A program made the position numbers and the translations under genes. DNA of 28,951 nt, from positions 1-28,951 of the IMG/VR virus record IMGVR_UViG_3300013101_000062; one strand, 5' to 3'. The notes under the pieces were generated by a model. That model was not told where the DNA came from, made no database searches, and worked only from the letters and a program-made list of their open reading frames with translations. Source of the stretch: a virus. Below, piece after piece: positions 27,934-28,951 of this stretch. Numbering within the stretch: the stretch's first letter is position 1; each line of letters begins with the position of its first letter.

Positions 27934-28760
27934 CTATAATAGATGGAGACATCTTAGCGCATAATGCATGTAGACCTCGTTGGCGCGATAAGGCAAAAAT
28001 CGTCAACGGGGTCAATTATGTCAGCTTGGATGATGACGGTAATAAGCAAGAGTTAGAGTTCGACAAGGAAGAAGACACACAATATCTATTAGATTCCTGG
28101 GAAAACTTTAAGGACGACTTAGATAAAATGTTAGACAGACTCTATATAGACAAATATATAATGGCTGTAAAGAGTCCTACTAACTTTAGAGACGATATGT
28201 ACCCTGATTATAAGATGAATCGTCGTAAGCAACAGATGAGGAAACCTCGTAAGCAGAATATGTTTGTACCTTCTATTCGTAAGCTAGCAGTAACCCAAGG
28301 GTATGCGGTATATGCTCATGATAGAGAAGCTGATGATTACGTGAGGATATGGGCAGAAGAAGCCAGGAGAGTTGGTGAAGATTTTATTGTATGTTCAGTC
28401 GATAAAGATCTTCAGTGTATACCTGGAAAACACTGGTTAATGCATCATGAGAAAATATTAAATATTACGGAAGATGGTGCACGTACTCATTACTATCAGC
28501 AACTTCTTAAGGGTGATCCTACAGACAACATACCTGGCCTGCCTGGGATTGGCCCTGTTGCCGCTCGTGATCTTGTATGGGATTGTCGTAATGATGGTGA
28601 CTTTCAGGAAGTAGTCGTGGAGTGTTATGTAGCACAATACGAAGGTGAGTGGAAGCAATGGTTACTATCTAACGGTAAGATGATTCATATCCAACGAGAC
28701 ATGGATGACTATTTTACATTGGAAGATTGGCCCTTTGCAAAGGAGATTGAATCGTTATGA
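27927..28760 (+). CDS. 5'-3' exonuclease (FEN / T7 gp6-like)
   Basis: A 277-residue flap-nuclease-type enzyme that removes RNA primers and degrades DNA from the 5' end. The metal-binding carboxylates are visible: D6-G-D8 (AIIDGDILAH), E134-A-D136-D137 (HDREADDYV) and D159-K-D161 (CSVDKDLQCIPG). The helical arch is FRDDMYPDYKMNRRKQQ with its basic residues. The helix-hairpin-helix H3TH segment, GDPTDNIPGLPGIGPVAARD (about 196-215), binds the duplex. In bacteria this domain is fused to Pol I; here, as in T7, it is separate and lies just after the polymerase gene. Its last codon overlaps the next ATG. Confidence 0.9.
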   Translation: MLAIIDGDILAHNACRPRWRDKAKIVNGVNYVSLDDDGNKQELEFDKEEDTQYLLDSWENFKDDLDKMLDRLYIDKYIMAVKSPTNFRDDMYPDYKMNRRKQQMRKPRKQNMFVPSIRKLAVTQGYAVYAHDREADDYVRIWAEEARRVGEDFIVCSVDKDLQCIPGKHWLMHHEKILNITEDGARTHYYQQLLKGDPTDNIPGLPGIGPVAARDLVWDCRNDGDFQEVVVECYVAQYEGEWKQWLLSNGKMIHIQRDMDDYFTLEDWPFAKEIESL

Positions 28761-28951
28761 ACATGATTCCTGATAAACCATATATCTACATACCTACGAC
28801 TGTCCCTAAGATAGCTCTCATCAACAACGGTCATTGGTCGTTTCCAAGTCAAATGGGTGATAAGAAATATGTAGGATTTATTTATGTCATACGTGATAAC
28901 TACATGGGTAAGTTCTATCTAGGTAAGAAGCAGTATAGAGGAGCGGGAAAG
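28757..28951 (+). CDS. GIY-YIG-like endonuclease, N-terminal part (runs off the window)
   Basis: 65 residues are visible from ATG 28757, which overlaps the exonuclease stop (ATGA) and has AGGAG 11 bases upstream. VGFIYVIRDNYMGKFYLGKK looks like the GIY-YIG core in its phage form (G-F-I-Y ... G-x-F-Y-L-G-K-K), as in T4 Seg-type enzymes. The catalytic Arg and Glu would lie beyond the window end, so activity cannot be judged. It could be a free-standing mobile endonuclease or a DNA-processing enzyme. Confidence 0.5.
   Translation, partial: MNMIPDKPYIYIPTTVPKIALINNGHWSFPSQMGDKKYVGFIYVIRDNYMGKFYLGKKQYRGAGK

Overview
The window is a stretch of a tailed double-stranded DNA phage genome with every recognisable gene on the + strand. 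Genes are packed tightly, with many ATGA or TAATG stop/start overlaps. It combines a long, flexible siphovirus-type tail module with a T7-like transcription and replication module: single-subunit RNA polymerase, SSB with an acidic tail, family A DNA polymerase and a separate 5'-3' exonuclease. Sec signal peptides, a spanin-like protein and a lambda J-like tail tip suggest a Gram-negative host. The host genus cannot be read from the sequence.

Positions 1-17,654 are the structural region: end of a head-tail connector, head closure, tail terminator, tail tube, and a tail assembly chaperone made in two forms. The longer chaperone form needs a -1 frameshift on GGGAAAG, followed 6 nt later by a 13-bp stem. 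Next come an HK97 gp10-like protein, a 2766-residue tape measure protein, two tail-tip/baseplate proteins, a 1574-residue J-like tip protein and a cupin-like protein. Strong hairpin terminators follow the tail tube gene (1522), precede the tape measure gene (2781) and close the operon (17,698). The tape measure protein carries four copies of a ~54-residue repeat that separate distinct modules. One module has an HExxH zinc-peptidase signature.

Positions 17,655-20,715 are an accessory region of very small genes, mostly for membrane or exported proteins, including peptides of 19, 43, 45 and 49 residues. Five of these genes start just downstream of the same 13-bp inverted repeat, GACCTAGGAGGTC, which contains the Shine-Dalgarno sequence. 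Two of them also share a ~58-bp leader with a tiny upstream reading frame, and a third partial copy of that leader forms the 3' end of another gene. A ~260-base non-coding stretch folds into a branched RNA-like structure.

Positions 20,712-28,951 are the transcription and replication region. The RNA polymerase gene is split, exactly after the catalytic Asp-Gly of motif A, by a 709-nt group I intron that carries a NUMOD4/HNH homing-endonuclease gene. Downstream lie a small acidic protein, SSB, a DUF3310-type protein, DNA polymerase, three small unknown genes, a FEN-type exonuclease and the start of a GIY-YIG-like gene cut by the window edge. No tRNA, CRISPR array, integrase, terminase or endolysin was seen.
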